A stretch of DNA of 64,000 nt from Lactobacillus sp. ESL0701 (GCF_029433445.1 NZ_JAQTIC010000003.1:124001-188000); one strand, 5' to 3'; positions 46,906 through 56,123 are shown, counted from the stretch's first letter. The notes: generated by a model not told the origin, from the sequence alone. Numbers and translations are program-made.

Positions 46906-46936
46906 AAAAAGCAGCTTCTCGCGAAGCTGCTTTTTT
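46906..46936 (+). terminator. Rho-independent terminator of paralogue B
   Basis: Perfect stem AAAAAGCAGCTTC / GAAGCTGCTTTTT, 4-nt loop, T run. Confidence 0.93.
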
Positions 46937-46941
46937 AATAT

Positions 46942-47012
46942 GGGTCCCCTGAGAGTCGAACTCAGATTTTAAGAACCGGAATCTTACGTGCGATCCATTA
47001 CACTAAGGACCC
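46942..47012 (-). tRNA. tRNA-Arg (anticodon CCG)
   Basis: 71 nt on the minus strand with the full cloverleaf: acceptor GGGTCCT / GGGACCC (one G-T), anticodon arm TAAGA-TTCCGGT-TCTTA giving anticodon CCG, and T arm CTGAG-TTCGACT-CTCAG. CCA is not encoded. A TATACT -10 on the minus strand lies at 47030-47035. Confidence 0.95.
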
Positions 47013-47141
47013 AATTAAGCACATCAACAAGTATACCAGAAAGAAGGGAAAAATAAAAACTTTTTTGTAAAATTCGCTAAAAAATTATTTTGTCACTAAA
47101 AATGCTTATATTTTATGCCATTTTAATAATTGATATTTCAC

Positions 47142-47170
47142 TTGAATTATTTGCAAAGCATTGTTATACT
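47142..47170 (+). promoter_or_regulatory. Promoter of the cggR-gap operon
   Basis: TTGAAT (47142-47147), 17-base spacer, TATACT (47165-47170). The 47013-47301 spacer otherwise holds the tRNA promoter on the minus strand and the CggR operator. Confidence 0.8.
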
Positions 47171-47242
47171 GTAAGTGTCGATAGGGAAATAGCAGATTTA
47201 AGGTATAACAAGTCTATATTTCTCTTATATTTTTAGACAATC

Positions 47243-47284
47243 TGGGACAGTAAGTGACACATAGTGGGTCATAATTGTCCCAGC
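47243..47284 (+). promoter_or_regulatory. CggR operator
   Basis: Inverted arms CTGGGACA (47243-47250) and TGTCCCAG (47276-47283) with an inner GTGACA .. GGGTCA pair, resembling the tandem CggR operator of Bacillus (CGGGAC ... CGGGACA ... TGTCC). It lies downstream of the promoter, so CggR would block elongation and release when fructose-1,6-bisphosphate is high. Confidence 0.8.
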
Positions 47285-47301
47285 AGGGAGGAGAAAAGAT
47301 T

Positions 47302-48333
47302 ATGTACTCGGAATTCCCCGTGCTAGAAGCTCTCGTTCCTGATATCTTAAAAGTGTTTCGACAGAGGTATCTTGTTCTTGAGCAGATTTCACTTAATGCA
47401 CCAATTGGTCGCAGAAGTGTAGCACAGGCTTTAGGGCTTTCTGAAAGAAACGTGCGAACGGAGACGGAATATCTTCGCGATCTCGGCTTGATTGAGATCA
47501 AGAGTTTTGGCATGTTTATGACGGAAAAGGGTAAGAAAGCCTTACAGGACGTGGCTCCTTTGATTGACCGGCACTTTAATGCCCGGCAAACAGAGATTGA
47601 GTTGGCTCAGAAGCTAGGGATTGACCGGACAATTATTGTTCCGGGTGATAGCGACTTGCAAGAACGAGTTTATGAGCGAATGGGCGAAGAACTAAGTTCG
47701 GCTTTGAATTTATTTTTGCCGCTGGGTAAGTCAATTATTACCGTTTTAGGTGGAGTTGCTCTTGCTAAATCTGCAAAGTATTTGTCCAAGAACTTGAGTG
47801 ATAACCGGCAGTTGGAATTTGTTCCGGGACGTGGTGCACTGGGCGAGAATGTCGCGATTCAAAGTAACACTATTGTTCAAGAAATGGCCGCAAAAACTGG
47901 TAGTAAATATAAGACTTTATATTTACCTGAACAAATTTCAGAGCAAACGTATAGATCTCTCATTAGAGAGTCAACTTTTGCGGATGTTTTGGAAGATATC
48001 GCTAAAAGTGATGTTGTTATCCATGGCATTGGTTTAGCTCATGATATGGCTCGGCGCAGAGGATATGATTCAATTCGTTTATCTGAATTGCGCGAGAAGA
48101 AAGTGGTCACCGAATGTTTCGGGTGTTTCTTCGATGACCAAGGAAAGATTGTCGACCGCGTGCAACAGGTTGGCTTGCAGTTCGAAAATCTAAACAAAAT
48201 CCCGCACATATTTGCCTTTGCTTGCGGCAGCCGTAAGGCTCAAGCAATTAAGGCTTATATGCCTAATGCTCCTCATCAAACCTGGTTAATTACTGATGAG
48301 GGAGCCTCAAATAAGATTTTAAAGGAGATTTAA
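47302..48333 (+). CDS. cggR: Central glycolytic genes regulator CggR (SorC/DeoR family)
   Basis: 343 aa from ATG 47302 (MYSEFPVLEAL), fixed by GGAGGAG; the earlier in-frame TTG at 47275 is inside the operator. N-terminal winged helix (RRSVAQALGLSERNVRTETEYLRDLGLI) and a C-terminal sugar-binding domain (TVLGGVALA, GRGALGENVAIQSNTIVQEMA). It represses itself and gap-pgk-tpiA. Confidence 0.95.
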   Translation: MYSEFPVLEALVPDILKVFRQRYLVLEQISLNAPIGRRSVAQALGLSERNVRTETEYLRDLGLIEIKSFGMFMTEKGKKALQDVAPLIDRHFNARQTEIELAQKLGIDRTIIVPGDSDLQERVYERMGEELSSALNLFLPLGKSIITVLGGVALAKSAKYLSKNLSDNRQLEFVPGRGALGENVAIQSNTIVQEMAAKTGSKYKTLYLPEQISEQTYRSLIRESTFADVLEDIAKSDVVIHGIGLAHDMARRRGYDSIRLSELREKKVVTECFGCFFDDQGKIVDRVQQVGLQFENLNKIPHIFAFACGSRKAQAIKAYMPNAPHQTWLITDEGASNKILKEI

Positions 48334-48396
48334 GTCTCATTTAAAATAAATTGGTGTTTACAATTCTTACATAGTTCTTAAGGAGGACTTTAGAAT

Positions 48397-49413
48397 ATGA
48401 CAGTTAAAATTGGTATTAACGGCTTTGGCCGTATTGGTCGTTTAGCATTCCGTCGGATCATGGATTTGGGCGAAAAGTCAAAGGATATTGAAGTTGTTGC
48501 TATTAACGACTTGACCACCCCTGCACTTTTGGCACACTTATTGAAGTATGACTCAACTCATGGTACTTTCAACCACGAAGTTTCAGCAACTGAAGACTCA
48601 ATCGTTGTTGATGGTAAGAAATATCGCGTATATGCTGAACCACAAGCACAAAACATTCCTTGGGTTAAGAATGACGGCGTTGACTTCGTTCTTGAATGTA
48701 CTGGTTTCTACACTAGCAAGGCTAAGTCACAAGCTCACCTTGACGCTGGTGCTAAGAGAGTCTTGATTTCAGCTCCTGCTGGCAACGACTTGAAGACTAT
48801 TGTTTACTCAGTAAACGATGACACTTTAGATGCAAACGACAAGATCGTTTCAGCTGGTTCATGTACTACTAACTCATTGGCTCCAATGGTTGACGCTTTG
48901 CAAAAAGAATTCGGCATCAAGGTAGCTACAATGACTACTATCCACGCTTACACTTCAACTCAAATGATTTTGGATGGACCTGTTCGTGGTGGTAACATGC
49001 GTGCTGCTCGTGCTGCCGCAGCTAACATTATTCCTCACTCAACTGGTGCTGCTAAGGCTATTGGTCTTGTTGTTCCAGAATTGAACGGTAAAGTTAACGG
49101 TCACGCACAACGTGTTCCAGTTGTTGATGGTTCATTGACTGAATTAGTTTCAATCCTTGACAAGAAAGTTACTGCTGACGAAGTTAACGCTGCAGTTAAG
49201 AAGTATGAAAGTCCTTCATTTGCTTACAACGATGACGAAATCGTTTCAAGCGATGTTATCGGTATGACTGCTGGTGCCATCTATGACCCAACTCAAACTA
49301 TGGTAACTACTGCTGGCGACAGCCAATTAGTTAAGACTGTTTCATGGTATGACAATGAATACTCATTCACTTGCCAAATGATTCGTACTTTGTTGAAATT
49401 TGCTACTCTTTAG
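48397..49413 (+). CDS. gap: Glyceraldehyde-3-phosphate dehydrogenase, type I
   Basis: 338 aa. NAD motif [10 protein letters not shown], catalytic Cys156 in [12 protein letters not shown], and [10 protein letters not shown]. Strong AAGGAGG site and marked use of preferred codons, as expected for a very abundant protein. Followed by a terminator before pgk. Confidence 0.98.
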   Translation: MTVKIGINGFGRIGRLAFRRIMDLGEKSKDIEVVAINDLTTPALLAHLLKYDSTHGTFNHEVSATEDSIVVDGKKYRVYAEPQAQNIPWVKNDGVDFVLECTGFYTSKAKSQAHLDAGAKRVLISAPAGNDLKTIVYSVNDDTLDANDKIVSAGSCTTNSLAPMVDALQKEFGIKVATMTTIHAYTSTQMILDGPVRGGNMRAARAAAANIIPHSTGAAKAIGLVVPELNGKVNGHAQRVPVVDGSLTELVSILDKKVTADEVNAAVKKYESPSFAYNDDEIVSSDVIGMTAGAIYDPTQTMVTTAGDSQLVKTVSWYDNEYSFTCQMIRTLLKFATL

Positions 49414-49448
49414 TCATTAATTTTTGATTACTGCTGATAGTAAAAGAG

Positions 49449-49483
49449 AAGGCGGAGGGAAATTCTTCCTTCCGCCTTTTTTT
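49449..49483 (+). terminator. Terminator between gap and pgk
   Basis: GGCGGAGGGAA / TTCCTTCCGCC (one G-T) and seven T. Partial read-through would supply pgk-tpiA. Confidence 0.88.
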
Positions 49484-49517
49484 GAAAGAAAAATAATTGA
49501 GTTATCGGAGGATATAG

Positions 49518-50729
49518 ATGGCTAAATTAATTGTTTCAGATTTAGATGTTAAGGATAAAAAAGTTTTAGTTCGGGTTGACTTTAATGTCCCGATTAAAGA
49601 TGGCGTAATTGGCGATGATAATAGAATTGTTGCCGCATTGCCAACAATTAAATACATTATTGAAAATGGCGGTAAAGCAATTTTGCTTAGTCACTTGGGT
49701 CGGGTTAAGTCAGACGACGATAAAAAAGAATTGTCACTTAAGCCAGTTGCTGAACGTTTAAGCGAACTCTTGAAGAAGCCTGTAACTTTTGTACCTGCAA
49801 ACGAAGGTCAAGAAGTTGAAGATGCCATCAACAAGATGCAAGATGGTGATGTTATTGTTCTTGAAAATACTCGTTTCCAAGATATCGACAACGACTTTGG
49901 TAAGCGTGAATCTAAGAATGATCCTAAGCTTGGTGAATACTGGGCAAGTCTAGGCGACATGTACGTTAATGATGCCTTTGGTACCGCGCACAGAAGTCAT
50001 GCTTCTAATGTGGGAATTGCTGAAGCAATGAAGAAGGCTGATAAGCCTGCAGCAGCTGGTTACCTGATGGAAAAGGAAATTAAGTTCTTGGGTGACGCTG
50101 TTGCTAACCCAGTTCACCCATTTGTTACCATTTTGGGTGGTGCTAAAGTTTCTGACAAGATTGATGTTATTACCAACCTGATTCCTAAGTCAGACCACAT
50201 TTTAATTGGTGGTGGAATGGCTTATACATTCTTAGCTGCTCAAGGACACAACATTGGTAAGTCATTGTTTGAACCAGATAAGGTTGACCTTGCTAAGCAA
50301 TTGCTCAAAGAAGCTGATGGTAAGATTGTTTTGCCAGTAGATAATTTGGCAGCAACTGAATTTTCAAATGATGCTTCTCGTGAAGTTGTTGGTGACGATA
50401 TTCCTGACAATATGATGGGTCTAGATATTGGTCCTAAGACTGTTGAGAAGTTCAAGGAAATCTTGAAAGATGCTAAGACAGTTGTTTGGAACGGTCCAAT
50501 GGGTGCCTTTGAAATGTCCAACTTTGCTAATGGTACTTTGGAAGTTGGTAAGGCCTTGGCAGAACTTAAAGATGCCACAACTATCATTGGTGGTGGTGAT
50601 TCAACTGCCGCTGCTAAGCAATTAGGAATTGCACCTAAGATTACCCACATTTCAACTGGTGGTGGTGCTAGTTTGCAATACCTTGAAGGTAAGGAATTAC
50701 CAGGAATTGCCTGCATTTCAGACAAGTAA
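49518..50729 (+). CDS. pgk: Phosphoglycerate kinase
   Basis: 403 aa. Substrate motifs [12 protein letters not shown] and [12 protein letters not shown], nucleotide-binding GGAKVSDKI and C-terminal GGGDSTAAA are complete. Makes ATP and 3-phosphoglycerate. 20 bases before tpiA. Confidence 0.98.
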   Translation: MAKLIVSDLDVKDKKVLVRVDFNVPIKDGVIGDDNRIVAALPTIKYIIENGGKAILLSHLGRVKSDDDKKELSLKPVAERLSELLKKPVTFVPANEGQEVEDAINKMQDGDVIVLENTRFQDIDNDFGKRESKNDPKLGEYWASLGDMYVNDAFGTAHRSHASNVGIAEAMKKADKPAAAGYLMEKEIKFLGDAVANPVHPFVTILGGAKVSDKIDVITNLIPKSDHILIGGGMAYTFLAAQGHNIGKSLFEPDKVDLAKQLLKEADGKIVLPVDNLAATEFSNDASREVVGDDIPDNMMGLDIGPKTVEKFKEILKDAKTVVWNGPMGAFEMSNFANGTLEVGKALAELKDATTIIGGGDSTAAAKQLGIAPKITHISTGGGASLQYLEGKELPGIACISDK

Positions 50730-50749
50730 ATTAAGGAGGGAACGTTATT

Positions 50750-51505
50750 ATGCGTACACCAATTATTGCTGGTAACTGGAAATTGCACATGAATCCAGAA
50801 CAAACAACTGAATTTGTTGATGCCGTTAAAGGTAAGTTGCCAGAATCTACTAAAGTTGAAGCCTTGATCTGTGCTCCAGCTGTTGACCTTGAAAATCTAG
50901 CACAAGCTGCTAAGGGTTCTAACCTAAAAGTCGGTGCAGAAAATGCCTATTTTGAAGATGAAGGTGCCTTCACTGGTGAAACTTCACCTAAAGTTTTAAA
51001 AGAAATGGGTATGGATTACTGCATTATCGGTCACTCAGAACGGCGCGGTTACTTCCACGAAACTGACGAAGACATTAACAAGAAGGCTAAGGCTTTGCTG
51101 GCTAATGGCATTACACCAATCATCTGCTGTGGTGAATCACTACAAAGACGTGAAGCTAACCAGCAAGAAGAATGGGTAGTTGGTCAAATTGAGGAAGCTT
51201 TAAAAGGCTTATCAGCTGAACAAGTTGCTAGTTTAGTAATTGCCTATGAACCAATCTGGGCAATCGGTACTGGTAAGACTGCTAGTTCAGACCAAGCCGA
51301 AGAGATGTGTAAGACAATTCGCGACACTGTTAAGAACCTTTATAATGAAGAAACTGCCGCAAATGTTCGCATTCAATATGGTGGTTCCGTTAACCCTGAC
51401 AATGTTAAGGAACTAATGGCTAAACCTGATATTGATGGTGGTTTAGTCGGTGGTGCTAGCCTCAAGCCAGATTCATTCTTGGCTTTGGTTAATTACCAAG
51501 ACTAA
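50750..51505 (+). CDS. tpiA: Triosephosphate isomerase
   Basis: 251 aa. Lys11 in GNWKLH, His95 in GHSERR, Glu167 in [11 protein letters not shown] and the phosphate loop [17 protein letters not shown] ribosome site. Last gene of the glycolytic cluster; no enolase gene follows. Confidence 0.98.
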   Translation: MRTPIIAGNWKLHMNPEQTTEFVDAVKGKLPESTKVEALICAPAVDLENLAQAAKGSNLKVGAENAYFEDEGAFTGETSPKVLKEMGMDYCIIGHSERRGYFHETDEDINKKAKALLANGITPIICCGESLQRREANQQEEWVVGQIEEALKGLSAEQVASLVIAYEPIWAIGTGKTASSDQAEEMCKTIRDTVKNLYNEETAANVRIQYGGSVNPDNVKELMAKPDIDGGLVGGASLKPDSFLALVNYQD

Positions 51506-51513
51506 TAATATTT

Positions 51514-51551
51514 AAAAACCAGCTACTGCAAATAAGCAGTGGCTGGTTTTT
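51514..51551. terminator. Bidirectional terminator, tpiA/rgg-like gene
   Basis: AAAAACCAGC-T-ACTGC / GCAGT-G-GCTGGTTTTT between convergent genes. Confidence 0.9.
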
Positions 51552-51563
51552 AGTTTGGAATAT

Positions 51564-52397
51564 TTAATTATGTAATTTTTGTTTATTGTTAATTTCCTCT
51601 TTTAGTGGTTGAGCAACAGTACTGGCGCCAATTTTATTAAGTAAGTCGGCATAGTATAAAGCTTGTTTATAGTCTTGATCGCAGAGAGCAATTTCAGAAC
51701 GACAAAGAAGTGACTTATCATATTGACCAACTTCTTGTGCTAATTTATCAGCCTGAGTTAAAGTATCTTTTGCTTTTTGATAATTTTCTTCATCAATGTG
51801 TAAATTGCTTAGATTAATTAGAACGCTACATTTTAATGATTTTAAAAAAGGATAATAGTTATTGATTGTATATAAAATCTTATTAATGATTTGCTTGTTA
51901 GTTTCATAGTCAAAAGCATAGGCAATCATATTTAATAGGCAAATATCGGTAATTGTTAGAATCTTAATCTTGCTTAAATAGTCATTCCAAATAGGTTGAA
52001 CCAGTTTTTTCGCCGGCTCTAGACCATCTTTTTCATTTAGTAATAAAAGTGCTTTTAATACTAAGGATATTCGTTTGAGATCGTCATCATTAGTAGCAGA
52101 ACAGTCTACGATGATTTTTTTAATTTTGTCGGTTTCAGTACTAGTTTGTAAATTGAGCAGTTCATACAAAATTTTACTCTTTTTTGTCGGCAAATATCCC
52201 TTTTGAACATATTCAAATTCATTTAGACCTAAACTAAGTCGAAAAATCATTTCGTTAGCATTTTCTCGTGAAGGGTATACTTTGTCAGATTCAATCTTAG
52301 ATAAGGTACTGCGATCAAATAGTCCTTCAGCTAAATCTTCCTGACTAATTGAGCGTGATAAACGTAATTGTCGGATAGTTTCCCCAAATGTGTTCAT
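51564..52397 (-). CDS. Rgg/MutR-like transcriptional regulator
   Basis: 277 aa. Xre-type helix-turn-helix at residues 1-60 (IRQLRLSRSISQEDLAEGLFDRSTLSKIESDKVYPS), then ~215 residues of all-helical TPR-like repeats, the Rgg/GadR/MutR build that binds short signal peptides. It is divergent from the secreted-protein gene at 52650, with a palindrome in the shared spacer, so it is the probable local regulator. AT-rich codon use like the island that follows. The signal is unknown. Confidence 0.85.
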   Translation of the reverse strand: MNTFGETIRQLRLSRSISQEDLAEGLFDRSTLSKIESDKVYPSRENANEMIFRLSLGLNEFEYVQKGYLPTKKSKILYELLNLQTSTETDKIKKIIVDCSATNDDDLKRISLVLKALLLLNEKDGLEPAKKLVQPIWNDYLSKIKILTITDICLLNMIAYAFDYETNKQIINKILYTINNYYPFLKSLKCSVLINLSNLHIDEENYQKAKDTLTQADKLAQEVGQYDKSLLCRSEIALCDQDYKQALYYADLLNKIGASTVAQPLKEEINNKQKLHN

Positions 52398-52649
52398 AAA
52401 TATATATCATCCTTTTAATTGTTAATATATAATAATTATACTAAATAATTTTATAATTTTAAATATGTGCAAATTTTGCACAGACTTTTAAAAATAGTTG
52501 AGATATGATAAGTATCGGATATATAAAAGCTTTATAGATAATTGTTATTTATTATATAAAAATAATATTTCTATGAATTAATTATTGAAGAAGCTTGTAT
52601 AGATTATCCATAGATAAATCAAATATAGATATTAGAAAGAAGAAACGTT
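52398..52649. promoter_or_regulatory. Divergent promoters with shared palindrome GTGCAAATTTTGCAC
   Basis: Perfect 7-1-7 palindrome at 52467-52481. Plus-strand promoter TTGAGA (52498-52503), 18 bases, TATAAA (52522-52527), leaving a ~116-nt leader before ATG 52650. Minus-strand promoter for the regulator: TTTAAA (52458-52463), 17 bases, TATAAT (52435-52440). The palindrome sits about 60 bases upstream of the plus start, an activator position, and about 46 upstream of the minus start. Confidence 0.6.
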
Positions 52650-53033
52650 ATGAAAAATAAATTTGTTAAAGCCTTAACTGCTATTTTTATTGCTGCTTCA
52701 CTAATAGCACCAGTTACAGTATCAGCTTCTCATACGTGGTATGGTACAAATATAACTTTACCTAGAGCAGGGAGAACTTGGTGGTCAACAAAAAAGCGTA
52801 AAGCTACTAGCAATACACAGGGCTTGAAAGCTAGTAAAAATAAATATCAGATTGTAGGTAATGTTGCTAATACAGGCAATAAATTAATTGGGAGTTGGAA
52901 AACTTTTAAAGCTAGAAATAAATATGCTCAATATGTAGAAACTGATGCTAAAGGATCAAAAATTAAGGCAGTATTTCAAACTAATCGATATAATCTACGC
53001 ACTACCACAGGTTATTTAGAATGGCGTCCATGA
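52650..53033 (+). CDS. Small secreted strongly basic protein, candidate bacteriocin-like or signalling product
   Basis: 127 aa. Clear Sec signal peptide (MKNKFVKAL, hydrophobic core 8-22, cleavage after VSA at residue 26). The mature 101 residues have 20 Lys/Arg against 3 Asp/Glu, no cysteine, many Thr/Asn/Gly, and aromatic ends (HTWYG..., GYLEWRP), suggesting a small beta-sandwich. Size and context resemble lactococcin 972-type and DUF2712-type secreted proteins, but I cannot confirm either family. It is first in an island with an Rgg-like regulator and an ABC transporter, behind an internal terminator that would favour its expression. Confidence 0.7.
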   Translation: MKNKFVKALTAIFIAASLIAPVTVSASHTWYGTNITLPRAGRTWWSTKKRKATSNTQGLKASKNKYQIVGNVANTGNKLIGSWKTFKARNKYAQYVETDAKGSKIKAVFQTNRYNLRTTTGYLEWRP

Positions 53034-53042
53034 TCCAGTTCT

Positions 53043-53077
53043 AACGGTTCTCATATTAGAGAATCGTTGTTTTTTTA
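53043..53077 (+). terminator. Internal terminator between the secreted-protein gene and the ABC operon
   Basis: AACGGTTCTC / GAGAATCGTT (one G-T pair), 6-nt loop, then G and eight T. The next gene starts 20 bases later without an obvious promoter, so read-through is likely. Confidence 0.8.
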
Positions 53078-53096
53078 AGAATGAGGGAGCGCAATT

Positions 53097-53849
53097 ATGA
53101 GCAAAATTAATCAATATCGTGGTGTAAATAAGATTAGTTGGCTGATTTTTACAAGTGCTATCATTATTTATGTCGCACTTGTTTTGATTGTGAATAATAA
53201 GATTGCTGTTGGCTATCCGTTATATTATCGGGCATTAGAAGGAAATTTTTCGCCAATTTATTTTGAATATAACTTTATTCCCGTGATCATTATCTTTCTT
53301 GGCTACCAAATAGCAACGCCGTATTGGTTTACTAGTTTTAGAGAATGGTCATTATTGCGGAGTAAACATAATATTATTTTTGAGCAAATAAAAAGTAGCT
53401 TTGTAATTACCGTTAGTTTTGTATTTATTAGTTGGTTAGTATCATATATTCTGTTGCTGCTAACCAATGGCAGTAATCCAAGGCTACCTATCAAAACTGG
53501 ATTAATTGGCTTTAGTGGAAGTTTTTTAGGGACCATCGGTTTTTTGCTAGTAACGATTGTAGTAGATTTTGGCATAATTCTGTTACCACTAATTTGCAAT
53601 TTATTTTTGAAGAAAAAGTGGCAGGTCTTTGCGTTAGCAATATTACTTAATTTCTTTTTGCCGATTTTTTTATTTATGCTAAAAATTCTGCCTGAAGCTG
53701 ACATGCCAATTAATCTGTTAAATATATTTACTACTGCTACAAAGCCAAATCAATTGTTACAGCCAGTTATTTTAATAATTGCGACGGTTATTTGTGAAAT
53801 TGTAATTATTTATGGATTGAATAAATTTCATGAAAGGACAGAGTATTAA
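53097..53849 (+). CDS. Membrane protein, ABC-2-type permease-like
   Basis: 250 aa, six hydrophobic segments (about residues 15-35, 60-76, 100-125, 140-180, 190-210, 222-243) with short loops. No motif beyond the ABC-2 permease pattern. GAGGGAGC site. Overlaps the ATPase gene by one base (TAATG), so it is a subunit of the same transporter. Probably exports, or protects against, the basic protein encoded upstream. Confidence 0.7.
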   Translation: MSKINQYRGVNKISWLIFTSAIIIYVALVLIVNNKIAVGYPLYYRALEGNFSPIYFEYNFIPVIIIFLGYQIATPYWFTSFREWSLLRSKHNIIFEQIKSSFVITVSFVFISWLVSYILLLLTNGSNPRLPIKTGLIGFSGSFLGTIGFLLVTIVVDFGIILLPLICNLFLKKKWQVFALAILLNFFLPIFLFMLKILPEADMPINLLNIFTTATKPNQLLQPVILIIATVICEIVIIYGLNKFHERTEY

Positions 53850-54490
53850 TGATGAAGGTAGTTACTCTTGAAAATGTTGAAGTACAATTTCGCAAAAATG
53901 TTCTTTTAACTAATGTCAACTTAACTGTTAATGCTGGTGATTTGATTTTATTAAACGGTGATAATGGTACAGGTAAATCTACTTTGTTAAAAGTAATTTG
54001 TGGGTTACTGCGACCTAATAATGGGAAAGTAAGTGTTTTTAATCAGGAATTATCAAAGGGCAAGTTTGCTTCTGATACTGCAGTAATGATTAATGCACCC
54101 CAATTTATCGGAAATTATAGTGGCTTAGAGAATTTATGTGCATTAGCTAGAATAAAGCATAAGATTGATGCGTCGACAGTCAAGCACTACATGAAGTTAG
54201 TCGGCTTAGATCCAGAAAATAAAACAAAAGTTAAAAAGTATTCTTTGGGAATGAATCAAAAATTAGGTCTTGCTCAAGCATTGATGGAAGATGAAAAACT
54301 TATTTTGCTTGATGAACCACTTAATGGTCTTGATAAGACTTCAAAAATAAAGCTTATTGATTTAATAGCTAAAATACATCAAGAAAAGCCCGATAAAACA
54401 TGGATTATTGTTTCTCATGATGATAGTTTTAATGAAATTTGTAATCGAAAATGGCAAATTCAAGATAAAGAGTTGAGCGTGAGTGAATAA
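53849..54490 (+). CDS. ABC transporter ATP-binding protein
   Basis: 213 aa. Walker A GDNGTGKST at residues 37-45, signature YSLGMNQK (131-138, the MNQK form common in ABC-2 exporters), Walker B LILLDEP (151-157) and switch His in VSHDD. No fused membrane or peptidase domain, so it is not a leader-cleaving bacteriocin exporter. Overlaps both neighbours. Confidence 0.92.
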   Translation: MMKVVTLENVEVQFRKNVLLTNVNLTVNAGDLILLNGDNGTGKSTLLKVICGLLRPNNGKVSVFNQELSKGKFASDTAVMINAPQFIGNYSGLENLCALARIKHKIDASTVKHYMKLVGLDPENKTKVKKYSLGMNQKLGLAQALMEDEKLILLDEPLNGLDKTSKIKLIDLIAKIHQEKPDKTWIIVSHDDSFNEICNRKWQIQDKELSVSE

Positions 54491-55193
54491 ATTTATTATT
54501 CAAACAAGTTACAGAAATTTGTTAAAGCTGACATTAGCAACTATCTTGCTGGCAGCGTTTGTCTATTCGTTTTTAAGTAATTATACTCTTCCTGCCAAAA
54601 TGAACATGATGTTGATTTTTGGTAATGTAGCGGTTAGTCCCGAGCTATCTTTATTTGTCCTTCCAGTGATTACATTATTTGTTGGTTTTGATATCACTAG
54701 AGTTATTGGCACGGGATTTGGTGATGTATTACAAATAAGACTAGGCAACAAAAAATCTTTGCTTGATGGTTATCTTTTTGGTGAATTTGTTTTTGCTTTA
54801 ATTTTAGAGTTGGCCTTTTTCTTAGCATCAGTTTTTGCGGCAATTTTTTTAGGAATCAAGCCAACTTTTGTAATTACAATCAAGGATTTAATGCTTATAT
54901 GGCTGCAAGTCTTAGATATCTATTCTTGGCTGGTATTATTCACATTGTTTCAATTATATTTTAAAAAGCAAATCATGACATTTGTAGGCGGATTAATTTT
55001 CTGCTGTTGCCTGTTTGCAATTCTGAAGGTAAATTTGCCATTGCTTCATCATTTTGCTTTTTTGCCGGGAACAGAATTATTTTTAAATTCTAATTCATTA
55101 ATTTCATTACTTAATAACTATATTAGTGTGGTATGGATTATTGTTGAATTTTTAATGATTCATGTACTGCTGCTGCGAGGGGACTATGATTAA
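54483..55193 (+). CDS. Membrane protein of the ABC operon (second permease-like)
   Basis: 236 aa. GTG start at 54483 overlapping the ATPase stop by 8 bases. About six hydrophobic segments, few charges in loops. No recognised family; together with the genes at 53097 and 55186 it makes three membrane partners for one ATPase, an unusual number. Confidence 0.7.
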   Translation: MNKFIIQTSYRNLLKLTLATILLAAFVYSFLSNYTLPAKMNMMLIFGNVAVSPELSLFVLPVITLFVGFDITRVIGTGFGDVLQIRLGNKKSLLDGYLFGEFVFALILELAFFLASVFAAIFLGIKPTFVITIKDLMLIWLQVLDIYSWLVLFTLFQLYFKKQIMTFVGGLIFCCCLFAILKVNLPLLHHFAFLPGTELFLNSNSLISLLNNYISVVWIIVEFLMIHVLLLRGDYD

Positions 55194-55650
55194 GAGAATT
55201 AGCAAAAGCCTATTATTAATTTTAATTGTAACAATTGTTTGGGGGGTCACTATACGGGAAGTAGGTAATACTAGTCAGCCGCTAGTATCAGCAACTAAGA
55301 CAATTGGTGTATTTGCTACAAATTTATTTTATTGGTTTTCAATTTTATTTGTGTATGACCAAATATTTGATGATTTTTTGGAACAGAGTTTTGTCCGCAT
55401 CAGATTCAAAAGTTTGGGTCAATTATGTTTTGTCATTGGGCTCAAAATATTAATTTTTACCGTTGTAAGTATCAGCTTTTTATTCGTAGTAACACTTATT
55501 TTGCTAGGAAAGTATTGTTTGCCAACTGCATTATTGTTTATCACTTTATTTATGATAATCATGCTGGTGATGGATGAACTATGGCATTTTTACCAATTAA
55601 ATCAAAAATCACTATTAATTATAATTTTTGTTTTGCTTGTATTATTTTAA
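55186..55650 (+). CDS. Small membrane protein of the ABC operon
   Basis: 154 aa from ATG 55186, with GAGGGG just upstream; the in-frame ATG at 55162 has none. Four hydrophobic segments. Its start overlaps the previous stop by 8 bases. Could be an immunity protein or a half-permease; I recognise no family. Confidence 0.65.
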   Translation: MIKRISKSLLLILIVTIVWGVTIREVGNTSQPLVSATKTIGVFATNLFYWFSILFVYDQIFDDFLEQSFVRIRFKSLGQLCFVIGLKILIFTVVSISFLFVVTLILLGKYCLPTALLFITLFMIIMLVMDELWHFYQLNQKSLLIIIFVLLVLF

Positions 55651-55692
55651 TAAATAAAACGATAGGACACCAAATTTTACTCATACTAGTTA

Positions 55693-55721
55693 TTGACAAT
55701 ATATGATAGACATGCTATTTT
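55693..55721 (+). promoter_or_regulatory. Promoter of the yxeA-like gene
   Basis: Consensus TTGACA (55693-55698), 17-base spacer, TATTTT (55716-55721), giving the last gene of the island its own promoter. Confidence 0.75.
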
Positions 55722-55780
55722 GTTTATATTCAATACTGTATTATTTATGCATAACACTAAGATCTTTGACGGAGACGAAA

Positions 55781-56119
55781 ATGAAGCATATTGAAAAATT
55801 TTTCTTAAATAGTGTGATTGTCATCGTAGCCCTAATTGCATTTATCATGATAAGTCATATACCGATTGTGGATGAAGTCATTGATTACTTTAATCCGTTT
55901 ATTTCAATGAGAACTGATTATGCTGAAGTGCCTCAGGGTACGCAAGATTACCGTAACATTCAGGCAGTTGATAAAGATGGGAATAAGTTACGGTATAAGC
56001 TTGAAAACTTTGGTGGTTATGATCCCAATCAAAAATATGTTGTTATTAAGCATAAGGGACAATTTGTAAAGCATATTGACTACATCCCAAAAAGTAAAAT
56101 GCTAGTTACTGAAAACTAA
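55781..56119 (+). CDS. YxeA family (DUF1093) protein
   Basis: 112 aa from ATG 55781 (GGAGA upstream); an in-frame ATG at 55703 lies in the promoter. One N-terminal membrane anchor or signal (about 10-27), then the YxeA beta domain (YRNIQAVDKDGNKLRYKLENFGGYDPNQKYVVIKHKGQFV, IPKSKM). In Bacillus, yxeA is in the yxdLM-yxeA ABC transporter operon that responds to cationic peptides such as LL-37, which agrees with a place beside a basic secreted protein and an ABC transporter. Confidence 0.8.
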   Translation: MKHIEKFFLNSVIVIVALIAFIMISHIPIVDEVIDYFNPFISMRTDYAEVPQGTQDYRNIQAVDKDGNKLRYKLENFGGYDPNQKYVVIKHKGQFVKHIDYIPKSKMLVTEN

Positions 56120-56123
56120 ATAT

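Noticed and set aside
50240-50803. 187-codon open frame on the minus strand
   Set aside because: Antisense of pgk, low-complexity residue mix, no start site; shadow of a codon-biased gene.
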